Source of the DNA: Chara braunii
Lineage: Eukaryota > Streptophyta > Charophyceae > Charales > Characeae
Assembly (NCBI GenBank): GCA_003427395.1
Contig: BFEA01000061.1
Coordinates: 2,277,810-2,312,244 of the forward strand
Reading direction: 5' to 3'
Length of the DNA: 34,435 nucleotides
The notes under the pieces are model-generated. The model did not search any database, was not told the origin of the DNA, and saw only the letters and a list, made by a program, of their open reading frames with translations. Of this stretch, positions 11,051 through 20,600 are shown piece by piece. Both the position numbers and the translations under genes were made by a program. The stretch's first letter is position 1; the number at the start of each line of letters is the position of its first letter.

Positions 11051-11321
11051 TGTTTGGTCGATGCTAGTTTGGAGGTTTCGGTAACGTCGTTAGCGACAAT
11101 TAGATCGTATGTTTTTGTAAAGATACGAACGAAGCTTATTGTTCATATTTCCTAAGTGGCGTGGAAGCTTGGAATCCTTTTTTTTTACCACTGCTTCGAT
11201 TGATTGATGGGTGATTGTCACTTCTTTCTCCTTTGTCTTGCAAAAGTTCAGCACTGACGGGACAAATAGTTGACTTCCTTTTTTTACTACTCAAATGACT
11301 CGAATTACTCAGCGTACGATA

Positions 11322-12023
11322 TGAACACACAAAGAGATCAGTTGTGCAACATGATTCAGAATTGCTTCCTCTCAGGTGACGAGGAGTTGGACCTTGCGGT
11401 CAAGTACTTCGCCACCTTAAGTGAAGACAATTCAGACACTGTGGTAGTGGATCTTGACCCGATGGCTGCGGATGTCACCGTCGACTATTTAAGACATCAT
11501 GCAATCCTAGATGTTTTCCAGGGGTTGAAGAATAATGTCTCTTTTGCGGCTAAAAAATCTTGGATACATTCTACTAAGGCTGGTTGGGATTGTGCAATGG
11601 CAGGTGGACACAAAGGGCAAGTGAAACCTGAAGGAGCGAATATGATTTCTTACTTGGCGGTAAACCATGTTTTGAGATATTGGTTAATAGACACACTGCA
11701 AAAGGGGGAAGGTGTGATGGTTGGGGGAGAGAATTGTCGTGTTTTGTACAAGCCATGGACCACTCCAGTTGAACAAGCTAAAATAAGGGATGATCTCCAA
11801 GCATCGATTCACTCGATTGGGGTCCTTAGAGTCCCACTTATGGCAATGCCGTTCTTCAAAGGATCTGTCATGGAAGCGTTTGGAAGCGTTCTGAAAGCTT
11901 ATCCCCAAGAACAAAACAAGATGGAACCACGACTTGTAAATCACCGATATGAACTTCATCCACGAGTTAAGCTAGAGTATCTAAGTTTCTTAAAGTGCAA
12001 TCCCCGCATGGTTGGCACAAGGT
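11322..12023 (+). pseudogene. LINE II: ORF1, N-terminal part
   Basis: An intact frame to 12025 encodes the RNA-binding region that precedes the zinc knuckle in plant L1 ORF1 (DUF4283-like). I chose the ATG at 11322; an open stretch continues back to 11270. Recognisable pieces are CRVLYKPWTTPVEQAK, LRVPLMAMPFF, EAFGSVLKAYP and NHRYELHPRVKLEY, in the expected order. Codon texture is even and the frame is unbroken for 234 codons, so this is the best preserved coding piece of the window. A one-base frame change near 12005-12015 separates it from the zinc knuckle. ORF1 proteins package the element RNA. I infer the same role here. Confidence 0.75.
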
Positions 12024-12120
12024 AGAGGTCGTGACTCAAGACACGCCATGGTGTAGTGATTGCAGGTGGTACGGATACAAGTCCGGGGACACTGCATGCA
12101 CGAAGAAATCAAATTGGACT
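12024..12120 (+). pseudogene. LINE II: ORF1 zinc knuckle
   Basis: In the frame shifted by one base from the N-terminal part I read WHKVEVV, then PWCSDCRWYGYKSGDTAC. Cys codons are at 12052, 12061 and 12097. The His position of the Cys-x2-Cys-x4-His-Cys motif is Tyr (codon TAC at 12076, one step from CAC). The region continues ORF1 directly. Confidence 0.65.
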
Positions 12121-12640
12121 CAGATGGGGCAGAGTTCTCACCAGGACCCCTCATCTTGACCCCCCCCATCGGTCCCAAGAACAGGCGGCCCTTCCGAACC
12201 GTCTGCAGCCTGGACCGAAGGAGGGTGGCTAGCTGGAGACCTCCCACCAAGGCCTCCTCCCCCAGGGCCTCAAAATAATTTAACCTCTACTGCCCCCTCT
12301 GTTGTCCTGGGAGGAGGGGGAGACTCTGTAACCCCCGCCCTACCCAGGGTGGATCTCCTTCGCCTTCTGTCCAAACGGGAACAATGGGAATTGTGGCCCA
12401 CCCACAACCAAGGCCATCAGGAGAGTTTCATCAGCCACTGTCCGACGACTCGGACCAGCTTCCGTACGGAGGACTGGAAAAGCTCATTCCATTGAAGAAA
12501 GACCCTATGCCACTGCAGAGAAGGTAGATACTTGTTGGAGGACCCAAATTGCACACCCATCAGCCTTATGCACGACCTGAATCTGATGCGTTTGTCGATC
12601 TTCGTGCCTCACGAAGAGACAAAAAAGTCGTTTGAGATGA
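12121..12640 (+). pseudogene. LINE II: ORF1 linker, not readable
   Basis: Lies between the zinc knuckle and the C-terminal ORF1 frame. It is Pro and Gly rich in several frames and broken by stops, as expected of the low-complexity linker in such proteins. No motif can be identified. Confidence 0.4.
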
Positions 12641-12641
12641 C

Positions 12642-13290
12642 ATGGAAAACGAGGAGGAGACAAGCGAAGCACGGACTAATGGGGACGATGGAGCCCCTCG
12701 AGTAGATGGTGTAACTGCGGAACAAGCGAAACGTACCTCTATTTTTCCAGGATCGATACCGAAAGCAATGGCTGCGGGCCAACCCTGTGTGGTTGTGCCT
12801 TTGGTTTTCCTTGCCATAGGTGGTAATTTGCACTTACTTACCACTGTGACCGAACAACGACAACTTACGATACCCTATTTTGAGCTTCACCAAGGGTCTG
12901 TCGAAGAATCGGTAATGGCCGAGGTTACAAAATGGTTAGCCCCGACTTTTCGCACCAAATCCTATCCGGGTATGGAGTAGGTTAGGCTGACACCTACCAA
13001 TGTGCAGGGTCGGACTGACATTTTGTATTTTCCAATAATTGATGCAATTGCTAACCGCTCAGCGAACGTTGTACCTCCTTTGTCTGGGATTCGATGAACA
13101 TCCTTGTTTAAGAATCCGGTTGGACAGACTGCAATGGACACGAAAGTGTACGATTGTCGGACTGCGGTTATCCATACTCAAGTTAATGGGAATATGGCAC
13201 AAAAGCATCTTTTCGAACCAGTTTCTTCCGCTTATATGTCAGGACAGGACTGTCTATATACTCATTATGGATAAACTTATACAAGTGTCA
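12642..13290 (+). pseudogene. LINE II: ORF1, C-terminal part
   Basis: One reading frame stays coding-like from 12642 to about 13290, interrupted by TAG at 12978 and TGA at 13096. It begins with an acidic stretch (ENEEETSEA), followed by hydrophobic segments near 12780-12850. It overlaps the start of the endonuclease frame slightly, as neighbouring LINE ORFs often do. I do not recognise a domain. The assignment to ORF1 rests on position. Confidence 0.45.
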
Positions 13291-14080
13291 TGGGACATAC
13301 GCGGATTGAGATCCCGTAGAGTTGTAGTTAAATGATCCGTGATAGAAACATTGACAAAAAATAAAGGCATACAAATTGTTTTGCTCCAAAAAACTAAACT
13401 GGACAAAGTAGCAATTGAGGAACAAGTGGGGTGGTGGCTTGGACATAAGTTTTGGGCGCCGGCCCGAGGAACTACTAGCAGCGGTGTAGCTATCCTCATT
13501 TACCAGACAACCCCACTTACTGTTACAGACTACAAAACAAACCATAATGGTCGTTGGGCCCGGGTCCGCTTTACTGTTCATCATCAAAATTGGGCAGTTT
13601 TCAACTTGTATGCGCCGATAGGCCAATCGGACCGAGTATAATTTGTTAAATCTTTGCCTTGACTCCTCCCCCAAGTAGACAATCTACGTCATTGGGAGGG
13701 GATTGAAATAATGTATTTATACCAGGAATGAACTCTCTACGTGTGAGACCTGTTACATCGGATGCGGTCTACCTTTTGGATTTTGGCATGACCAATGGAT
13801 TTACATATATTTTTCGCCTATTGCACCCTTTTGATAACGGTTATACCTTTTTTTGCAGCAGGGGCTCAGGCCCAATAGTATATCCCACGTAGTCGCATAT
13901 ATCTTTTTCTTGCTTCTGATTCACTATTATATAGGATTTCTCGATGTTTTGTGGTCTCCTTTCTAGGATCTGAATATTTGCCGCTGTTTTTGGATTTTTT
14001 TTTTGCATTCCTCTGTGTGCATGGGGAGAGATCGAACTTCGTTGTCGGAATGGGTGGTTAAAAACGAGGATCTTAAACAA
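13266..14080 (+). pseudogene. LINE II: APE-like endonuclease of ORF2
   Basis: The start SWDIRGLRSRR matches the WNIRGL-type N-terminus with Asp for the usual Asn. IVLLQKTKL corresponds to the catalytic QETKL motif, with Lys in place of the catalytic Glu. SGVAILIYQT, FNLYAPIG and GGD-stop-NN (13693-13710, TGA where family members have Trp) follow in order. Further on come YTFF and RLDFWLLSD after a frame change near 13870-13900. The in-frame TAA at 13639 and other breaks make it inactive. This enzyme nicks target DNA to prime reverse transcription. Confidence 0.8.
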
Positions 14081-14570
14081 TTCCTGTTAGACTTTTTGGT
14101 CAAATGACGCACCTCACAACCATTGTTTCCAAGGGGGACTACGGGTGGTACTGAAAAGAGGACTGCTCATTAAAAAGTATGTTGTTTCCAACTCCCGCTT
14201 GCAACTCTCAATAATTAACGACCACATGGCCGACCTTACACGTAGAGCAGCTTCGACAACAGTTAATGAGCAGCAACTGATGGCAGATAGGGATAGTCTC
14301 CGACAACAATGGAAGCTGCAAACGTAGCCTGCAATAAGAGCCGTCACACACCAGATATCTTGGCTAATAAAAGGGAATCGAATGATTGCGCCTTTTTTCG
14401 AAGGGCGCCCCCTCCCCCTGAGGTCTGGGCTGATCCTTGCTATGAAACACCCGTTTTTGGACACAAAGCCGCTCGCTGCTGATATTGCAACAATCATTCG
14501 CAATATCTCATTGTTCTACGAGAGTCTCTTGGCATCACAAACTCAACATTTTGAGGAGGGGATAAGATGA
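14081..14570 (+). pseudogene. LINE II: ORF2 linker before RT
   Basis: Frames at 14145-14327 and 14327-14570 contain a Gln and Arg rich helix-like segment (NEQQLMADRDSLRQQW), then ISWLIKGNRMIAPFFEGR and FYESLLASQTQHFEEGI. The latter resembles the segment just before the RT fingers in plant L1 ORF2. RT itself is absent: after 14570 the sequence changes to unrelated repeats. The copy is therefore cut off at its 3' side, the opposite of normal 5' truncation. Confidence 0.65.
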
Positions 14571-15787
14571 GATGCTCTAGCTATAACATCATGGTCAGTG
14601 GTGGGGTAAATGCTTCCTCTACATCATTGCATGGAGACTGTGTAGACTGGCGCCGCAGGTGATGCTTCCTCTACATCATTGCGTGGAGACTGGGTGGTTG
14701 GGTGTCACGTGTTGCCACGAAAGAGCGTTGGTACATGGAAGTAGGAGAGGATATGATAACATGCTTTCGCTACAGCTTCACGACCAATGGTGTGGTTGAC
14801 AGGAGGTGATGCTTTCCCTACATCATCATGGGTCTACAACATCTCCCTTTGTGTTTTGCTCTGACATCCTTGGTATAGCACGACAAGAAGAAGTGATTCG
14901 ACATTATTGCCAACTACGTACCTTAGGAGGAATCATTCTTCACTGTCTCGCTTTTAGCATTGGATGCTCATGATGAGAGGAAGTGAAACGGCAAGGGTTG
15001 TTGTTTTCATATTTTTGTAAGATGAATATTGTTAAAGCAGTTCATGAAGCTAGGGTTGCTGTCTCATTTTTGAGACTTCATTCATAGCGCTGCATATTCA
15101 TACCAAGAGGAATATGGTTGATAACTATAAATTCATATCGTGAAGAAGCGAAGTATCCAGGGTCGCAGTCTTCACCACGGTTAAGAGTGGATCGTTTGTC
15201 TTGCCACGTGGAAGGAAGACAGGTTAGCACCAAATCGTTTCTTGTGGCATGAACCAAGGTCCATTTGGCGGACCGGATGCTGGGATTGTCACGCCACAGA
15301 AAGACGCGGTAGCACCACATTGTATTAAGTGCATCTGGTGGACCAGATGATGACCATTTCGAAGGGAGTACGATCTCAGACCGATGCAAAGGCGTGAGAA
15401 GGAAGTGAATGAGGAAGCGGACACCACATTGGAGGATAATCGAAAAATACTTTGAAGTACCTCGTGCCTCCTTCCCTGTCCTCATTTTTCACTTCCTTCC
15501 TGCTTCCTCACTGATTTGATTTCTCCCAACCAGTAAAAAAAAAACAAAAACAAAAGGAAGTGAGAATCAACGCACTCTAGTTTGTGTTAGAGCTCTCCTT
15601 TCTTTCTATTGTAGTTTCTTTGGTCATTTTAAACAGGATTCCTCTCTTTGTCTAGGAAATGTAAGACACCATGACTTGTATCATTCGTCATCAGAGGGTT
15701 CACAAACAGGTTGATTCTATGCTGATGTTTCGCGGGGCAATAAGATAAATAACACACAAACAATTACATACATCGATAAGACAAGTC
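14571..15787. other. Unassigned DNA with degenerate ~50-bp repeats
   Basis: The word ATGCTTCCTCTACATCATTG occurs at 14610 and 14662, and weaker versions (ATGCTTTCG, GATGCTTTCCCTACATCATC) lie at about 14761 and 14808. The spacing is near 50 bases or twice that. The rest, up to 15787, shows no coding region I can support. Confidence 0.5.
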
Positions 15788-17011
15788 ATGCAAGAAAAAC
15801 GAGCACATGTTGCATCTACAAAGAAAAACGAACCACTGTCTGTTACCCTTGCAGGCGAGATCCTTACTGAGGAAGAAAGGGCTCTTCAGAATCTAGCCCC
15901 CTTTTAGAGCTCTCTCTACCCTCCCGTATCCCCGCACAAAATGTTGCGTGCCAACTTCCATTCTTCACCAATGACTTCCCTCATCACCTCTCGTGTGGGG
16001 AGAGGAGGGTGGGGTGGCAGCCAACATAGCCAGGCGATGGTGATTAACCCTTTGTATGGTTTGGAGGATGGCGGGGGAGTTGTTGCTAATTGCTTAGGAG
16101 TGAAGGTTTTACAGGATAAATTGCTCACAAAAGAAGAGCCTTTGAAGGTTCAACAGGATTCCGTGAGAGTTAACCAAATAATGAAATCTATTGGAAATGA
16201 TCTACAGCACGTTCCAATCACCTCTTAGTATGAACTAGGATTTCCTACTTTACAAGAGGCAGCGGGGAGAAGTGTTGGAAATCAAGGAGGGAGAGGGGAA
16301 GGAGAGAAGGGTATGGGAAGTGAGTGGAGAGGTGATAAGGGAGGCAAAGGAGGAGGGTAGGAAAGGGAAGTGGAGAGGAGAGCAGAGGAGGGGAGCGTGA
16401 GAATAAAGGGAGGGAGGGAGCTGATAACGAAAAATGAGATGAGGAGAGGATGAGACAGGATAGAGCGGGGAAGTGCTTCTGCATTGTTATCAGGTCTGCT
16501 GGCTGGGTCCCGACTACTTTCCTCAGTAGAAAAAGGAACAAATATCAATATAGAAAGGGTTCCTCATTCCTCATGGGTCGAAAAGGCTAAAGATCCCTTC
16601 CATACTAAGACACTTAAAGTAAAAAGAGCAGGCCAGGATGCTTCCTCCCTTCAAATCCCTCTCTCAAATTTGCCCTCAGCACATCCTTTCTTTTTATCTA
16701 AATTAATCAGCCCATAAAAAAACAGGGTGGTTGACTCTGGGGGAAAAAAATCTATGATCAAATTTTATCCAACTCAGAAGCTAGTAGAACGAGATGTTGT
16801 TTATCAGCAACACGCGAACAACTGAGTTTTTCATGATGATGCAGCATTTAAGTCAATCTATGAAAAAGTCAAATGGGTAAGTAGGCGTCTTGCTTTTTTG
16901 AAAGGAAGCCAAAAAGCTGCACAGGAAGATTTCCTAGTACAGTCTGTCTTATCGACTGTCTTCATGGTACTTAGTATTCATAAAACTGACAAAAAGACGA
17001 TTGATGGATGA
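15788..17011 (+). pseudogene. Decayed 408-codon reading frame, unknown protein
   Basis: Reading from the ATG at 15788 in one frame gives protein-like sequence to 17011. The only interruptions are TAG 15905, TAG 16226, TAG 16358, TGA 16451, TAA 16715, TGA 16823 and TGA 17009. There is no frameshift. The first part is acidic (GEILTEEERALQNLA). The middle (16260-16480) is a Gly, Arg and Glu rich purine tract. The last part (16520-17011) has ordinary globular composition, with pieces such as KLVERDVVYQQHANN, AAFKSIYEKVKWVSRRLAFL and QSVLSTVFMVLSIHKTDKK. I do not recognise the family. It could be an ORF1 of another LINE or an old host gene copy. The decay is mostly by point stops. Confidence 0.4.
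16260..16470. repeat. Purine-rich tract
   Basis: GGA, GAG and GAA words dominate on the plus strand. It lies inside the decayed reading frame. Minus-strand Ser, Pro and Leu rich open frames over it are composition artefacts. Confidence 0.75.
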
Positions 17012-17700
17012 AGAAAGTTGAGATGTGATCAATCGGAAGTAAAAATTTATGCATAGGCTCCCCAAAAACAGGGCCCGGATGAACGTTATCGGGACAGAAA
17101 CCCCTGTGAAGGTTTCTGCCCGAGTTTTTCAAGGACGGACACTGTCCGACTTTTTGTTGGGAGGCTTGATGGGAATGACGTTGCACAAGTTTATTCTGAC
17201 CAACCCTATAACTGAGAGACTTAAAGCTTGACGTCGTTGATGTGTGACATCATCAATGTTCGTTCGAGACAGGGGGAGTCGGCACTGTCGTCCACGGTGC
17301 TCGACGAGGCCGTAGTGGTGCGCAGTCACGAAAATATTAGAGCTAGACCTAGTCTATCTAAAATAATGTCGCGCGGCTTAGCAGCTGCGCGATTCAGGGC
17401 CTAGGTAGGCTAAAAAGAGGAGTGTGTCGGGTATACAGCCGCGGCGAAGGCGGAATAGGAAGTAGGGTTTTTCTAGGGCCGCGGGGGTTGACACCGAGCC
17501 AAGGGGTTGATAGGCCGATGCCAAGGTCACGTGGCCAACTGAGCGTGCAGGGCCACAAGCAGGCGAAGCCTCAAGGGCCGCATGCAAGCTTGGCCTGCAA
17601 GGCTACGGGCAGGCAGAGCCTGCAAGACCACGGCATGAGGTTAACTGATTGGGCAAACTCTTCATATAGAGGAGCTGCTCCTGTCGATGTCGTGATAGGA
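17012..17700. other. Unassigned DNA
   Basis: The frame of the preceding pseudogene may continue to about 17055 before a TAG. Short open frames at 17049-17231 and 17422-17760 match nothing I know. The second half is GC-rich with repeated GGCAGGC and GCAAGGC words. Confidence 0.45.
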
Positions 17701-17702
17701 GC

Positions 17703-17758
17703 TAGCCCAGTGGGTTACAATGCCAAACTCTCACCAGGCAGATACCGGGATCGAACCT
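17703..17758 (+). repeat. tRNA-like promoter boxes (SINE-like)
   Basis: TAGCCCAGTGGG at 17703 fits an RNA polymerase III A box, and GGATCGAACCT at 17748 is a fair B box. Their spacing of 45 bases is the same as at 33027. Stems of a cloverleaf do not pair well, so this is not a functional tRNA gene. It may be the head of a tRNA-derived SINE. Confidence 0.3.
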
Positions 17759-17782
17759 GACATGCAAGCCTACTAGGCAAAG

Positions 17783-18019
17783 CTCCTTTTGGAGCGGCTC
17801 AGCCGTTTCGACGCGGCCGTTTTCGGCTGTGCGATCGATGAGATCGCACGGTTGGGAAAAGCCGCGCGGAGAGATGAGCATGGCCCCTGCGCAAGGGTGA
17901 CACTCCTTTTGGAGCGGCCCAGCCTTTTCGAAGCGGCCGTTTTCGGCTGTGCGATCGGTGAGATCGCACGGTCGGTAACAGCCGCACGGAGAGATGAGCA
18001 TGGCCCCTGCGCAAGGATA
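17783..18019. repeat. 120-bp tandem repeat with internal hairpins
   Basis: Two units start with CTCCTTTTGGAG at 17783 and 17903. Each holds CGGCCGTTTTCGGCTG, then a palindromic stem GTGCGATC, a 5-base loop and GATCGCAC, and ends GATGAGCATGGCCCCTGCGC. Units differ at roughly ten positions. The stem is intact in both units while the loop differs (GATGA and GGTGA). Confidence 0.9.
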
Positions 18020-18078
18020 ACGCGTATAAATCGAGAGATGATGCAAATTTTTTATTATTGCAAAAAAAAAAAAAGAGG

Positions 18079-18178
18079 AGGGAAATACTTACCTACCCGT
18101 ATCTGGACGAGTAAACAACCAGATACGGGGCCCTGAGGAGGAGATTTTTCGTCATAAGGTAAGTAGTTTTTTTTCCCT
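18079..18178. repeat. Foldback with perfect 11-bp inner stem
   Basis: CCCGTATCTGG at 18096-18106 pairs perfectly with CCAGATACGGG at 18119-18129 around a 12-base loop. Outside it, AAATACTTACCT (from about 18082) pairs imperfectly with AGGTAAGTAGTTT (from about 18156), giving an outer arm about 100 bases across. No target duplication is clear. Confidence 0.6.
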
Positions 18179-18258
18179 TTTTTTGTGTTTTGTTTGTTTG
18201 CTTTTTTTAAAACCGCCACTAGGCCGAAAAAAAGTGTTGATAGCAGCCGTTGGAATTA

Positions 18259-18261
<3 letters not shown>

Positions 18262-18312
<51 letters not shown>
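18262..18312 (+). repeat. A51 homopolymer
   Basis: 51 consecutive A, followed by CGACGCCCC. The upstream 70 bases might be the end of a retroposon, but there is no recognisable body. Confidence 0.9.
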
Positions 18313-18313
<1 letters not shown>

Positions 18314-18660
18314 GACGCCCCATTTGGCGCATTCTGAGGTGAAAAGGAACTTAAAGTTCCCAGTGAAGTGACAGACGCCCGTTAGAAGCGGGCATCCACG
18401 TAGGTAGGGTTTTTTCTTTTCTTTTTGTTCTCGTTTTTTCTTGTTAGGTTTTGTTTAGATTTTTTTAAGGATTTTTTTTTTAAATTCGATTTAGATTTTT
18501 TTGTTTTTTTTTCAGAGCCCGTTCGTTTCGAATGAACGGGCAAACATGACTATACCTGACTGTTTCGTCGGACTTCCGCCGACTCATCAAGGGGCTGAGC
18601 CCCGACAGTCGGTTACCCGATTGAATCAGCCGAGCAAGTGCGGCTGTGTTCGGGTTTGAA
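18313..18660. other. T-rich DNA with hairpins
   Basis: No gene. GCCCGTTCGTT at 18517-18527 pairs with AATGAACGGGC at 18531-18541 (one G-T pair) around a 3-base loop. A shorter GCCCG/CGGGC stem lies near 18379-18395. 18558-18612 is repeated with differences at 18711-18772 (shared words GGACTT, CTCATCA, GGGGC and CCCCGAC). Confidence 0.6.
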
Positions 18661-18663
18661 GGT

Positions 18664-18664
18664 A

Positions 18665-18698
<34 letters not shown>
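18664..18698. repeat. (TG)n(AG)n microsatellite
   Basis: About 10 TG units followed by AG units and a G run. Confidence 0.95.
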
Positions 18699-18779
18699 GG
18701 GGGGGAAGTGACTACTTGGTTGTTTCGTTGGACTTGCACCGGCTCATCAGGGGCCTGTGCCCCGACGGCCATTAGTGGT

Positions 18780-19100
18780 ATATGCGCGAGTGTATGCGCC
18801 CTGTTAAGAGGCTGCATACTGGCAAGGTAGGTTAGAGTTGTTATTTTTTTTTTTTTTTCCCTTCTTTTCTTGTTTTTTTTTATTCTTTTTGTTATTTTTT
18901 TTAAAATTTTATTTTCCCCCCTGGTCGTGAATAGTTGCGCCTCCTCGTAAAGCAGGCAACAACTGTCCAAAGGCCGCCCGAACCTGGCACAATTTGTGCC
19001 TAGGTGCGGGCGTACTATGAAGAGGTGCAGAGGGGAGAAAGGAAGGGAAGAAAAGGGATGAAAAAAAAAAAAAAGTCCTGAATCTATTCGCGATGCAGGA
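18780..19100. other. T-rich unassigned DNA
   Basis: T and A homopolymer runs separated by short unique stretches. The 177-codon minus-strand open frame over this area is built largely from such tracts and is not believable as a gene. Confidence 0.6.
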
Positions 19101-19168
19101 CCAGATGCAGCAGTAGAAGCATCTGGATCCTGAGATGACAGCAGACTGTTGAACTCCAACAGTCTGCT
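19101..19168. other. Two adjacent perfect hairpins
   Basis: CCAGATGC at 19101-19108 pairs with GCATCTGG at 19119-19126 (8 bp, 10-base loop). Just downstream AGCAGACTGTTG at 19140-19151 pairs perfectly with CAACAGTCTGCT at 19157-19168 (12 bp, loop AACTC). No T run follows, and nothing in the context identifies a role. Confidence 0.75.
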
Positions 19169-19441
19169 CTACTTGGCGCTATACAGCCAGTTGAGGCTGC
19201 GGCTGGCCGGGGATAGCGGCCAGATGCATTACCAAGGCCAAGAATTTGGTTCCCCTAGAGGAACATCAAGTTTCTTAGCCCTTGTCAGAGATCAAGGGCC
19301 AGGCCTTACTCCGAGTTTTGGCTAGGGGCAAAGCAACTGCCCTCAGCCTCCAATGTTTGTCCAATTTTAAAATTTCCAATTTAATTTGATAAGTTCCCGT
19401 CTAATTATGAGTTTTCCCTTCCAACTACATCTATTTGTTCA

Positions 19442-19616
19442 AGATGGAATGAAAGTCTGGACGAGTTTATGAAATGTTTTAATTAGACTTTCATTCTATT
19501 ACAACAAATATCGTCTAATTTAGATTGGATTAACNNATTTATGACTGAAAATCCTTACTAAGAATGACAGTCCAATTAAAATATTTCATGAACTCATCCA
19601 GACTTTCATTCCATCT
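19442..19616. mobile_element. Foldback MITE-like element, 56-bp arms
   Basis: The left arm 19442-19497 starts AGATGGAATGAAAGTCTGGA. The right arm 19561-19616 is its reverse complement with a few mismatches. The AT-rich loop holds two undetermined bases at 19535-19536. Each arm is also partly self-complementary (GGAATGAAAGTC near one end, GACTTTCATTC near the other). A further AGATGGAATGAAAGT lies at 19713. No coding and no clear target duplication. The superfamily cannot be assigned. Confidence 0.75.
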
Positions 19617-19789
19617 CTAGCATGCAATTCAAATAAAAAGGGATACCCCATTCTTGGAAGGAAAGTTTTCAAGTAAGACGAAAAATTTTAATATTGGAAT
19701 GACATTTTTAAAGATGGAATGAAAGTTTGAAAGTTAGAATGTAATTTTACTCTAGAATGACTATTTAATTCTGGGAAATTTTTCTGTTG

Positions 19790-20600
19790 CAGCCAGCCAG
19801 CCAACATTCATTTGTGGCTGGTGCTGTTAGCATTTCGCTTGGGTGAATGCTGACTGCTGGAGGAGGAGCTGCTGGTGGAGTGAGAGGGAGCTAAGTGGAA
19901 CTCTGGAGGTCTGCAAGTGCTGGAGGAGGATTGTTGGAGGTGGCCATAGATGTGAAACACAGCCATAGCCGTCATCTCAGCGAGGTGAGGAGAGGAGAGG
20001 CTGCCATAGACGCCGTGCTGCGGGGTGCCAGCAAGAGGTGTTGCTGTTCGCGGCAGGGTTTTTCAGCAAGTGGTGCAGGGGAAACTTTGCCCGTTTTGCA
20101 CGACGGCGGCTGTTTTTTTAGCAAGCGGTGCAGGGGAAACTCTGCCCGTTTTGCACGGCGGCGGCAAGTCTTCGGCTAGTGGAACAGGGGAGACTCTGCC
20201 CGTTTGACATGACAACGGTGGCGCTTTTTAGAAGGTGACGTGGAAGCGCTGCCGGAGTTTTTGCGCCCGCAGGTGTGTTTTTTTTTGCGGTGGCACGGAA
20301 GCGCTGCCGTTTTTTTGCGGCGGCGACATTGAAGTTTTGACAATGGTATGGGAGTACTGTCCGGTTCTTACGGCGGTAGCGACAATTTTGAGAAGTGTCG
20401 TCAAGAGGGGGTGTGCTTTGAGATGGTGTGGACGTTGTGCTATCCGCATATTGAGGCGGCGACGCCTCGACACAGTGGTGACACAGTGGTACTGGTCGCA
20501 AGTGGTGACAACGTTGAGACACTAAGGGGATTGTGTGTCAGTGGGCGATCCTTGAGGGAGTGGTGTGGATCACTTTTTTGACAACTTACTGCGGCGATCT
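19790..20600. other. GC-rich unassigned DNA with degenerate repeats
   Basis: Includes the 55-bp repeat at 20065-20200. Related words (GGAAGCGCTGCCG, TTTTTGCGGCGG) recur at 20240-20330. Open frames on both strands follow the repeat structure and match nothing known. Confidence 0.55.
20065..20200. repeat. 55-bp degenerate tandem repeat, three copies
   Basis: Units start near 20065, 20120 and 20174. Each contains AG(C/T)GG, CAGGGGA(A/G)AC and TGCCCGTTT. The third is more diverged. The proteins over it repeat with the same period and are not evidence of a gene. Confidence 0.8.

Noticed and set aside
18626-19159. 177-codon minus-strand frame
   Set aside because: Built from homopolymers, a TG/AG microsatellite and hairpin DNA. 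No domain or codon pattern.
20235-20525. Cys and Arg rich open frames on both strands
   Set aside because: They follow the degenerate GC-rich tandem repeat, with no recognisable metal-binding pattern.
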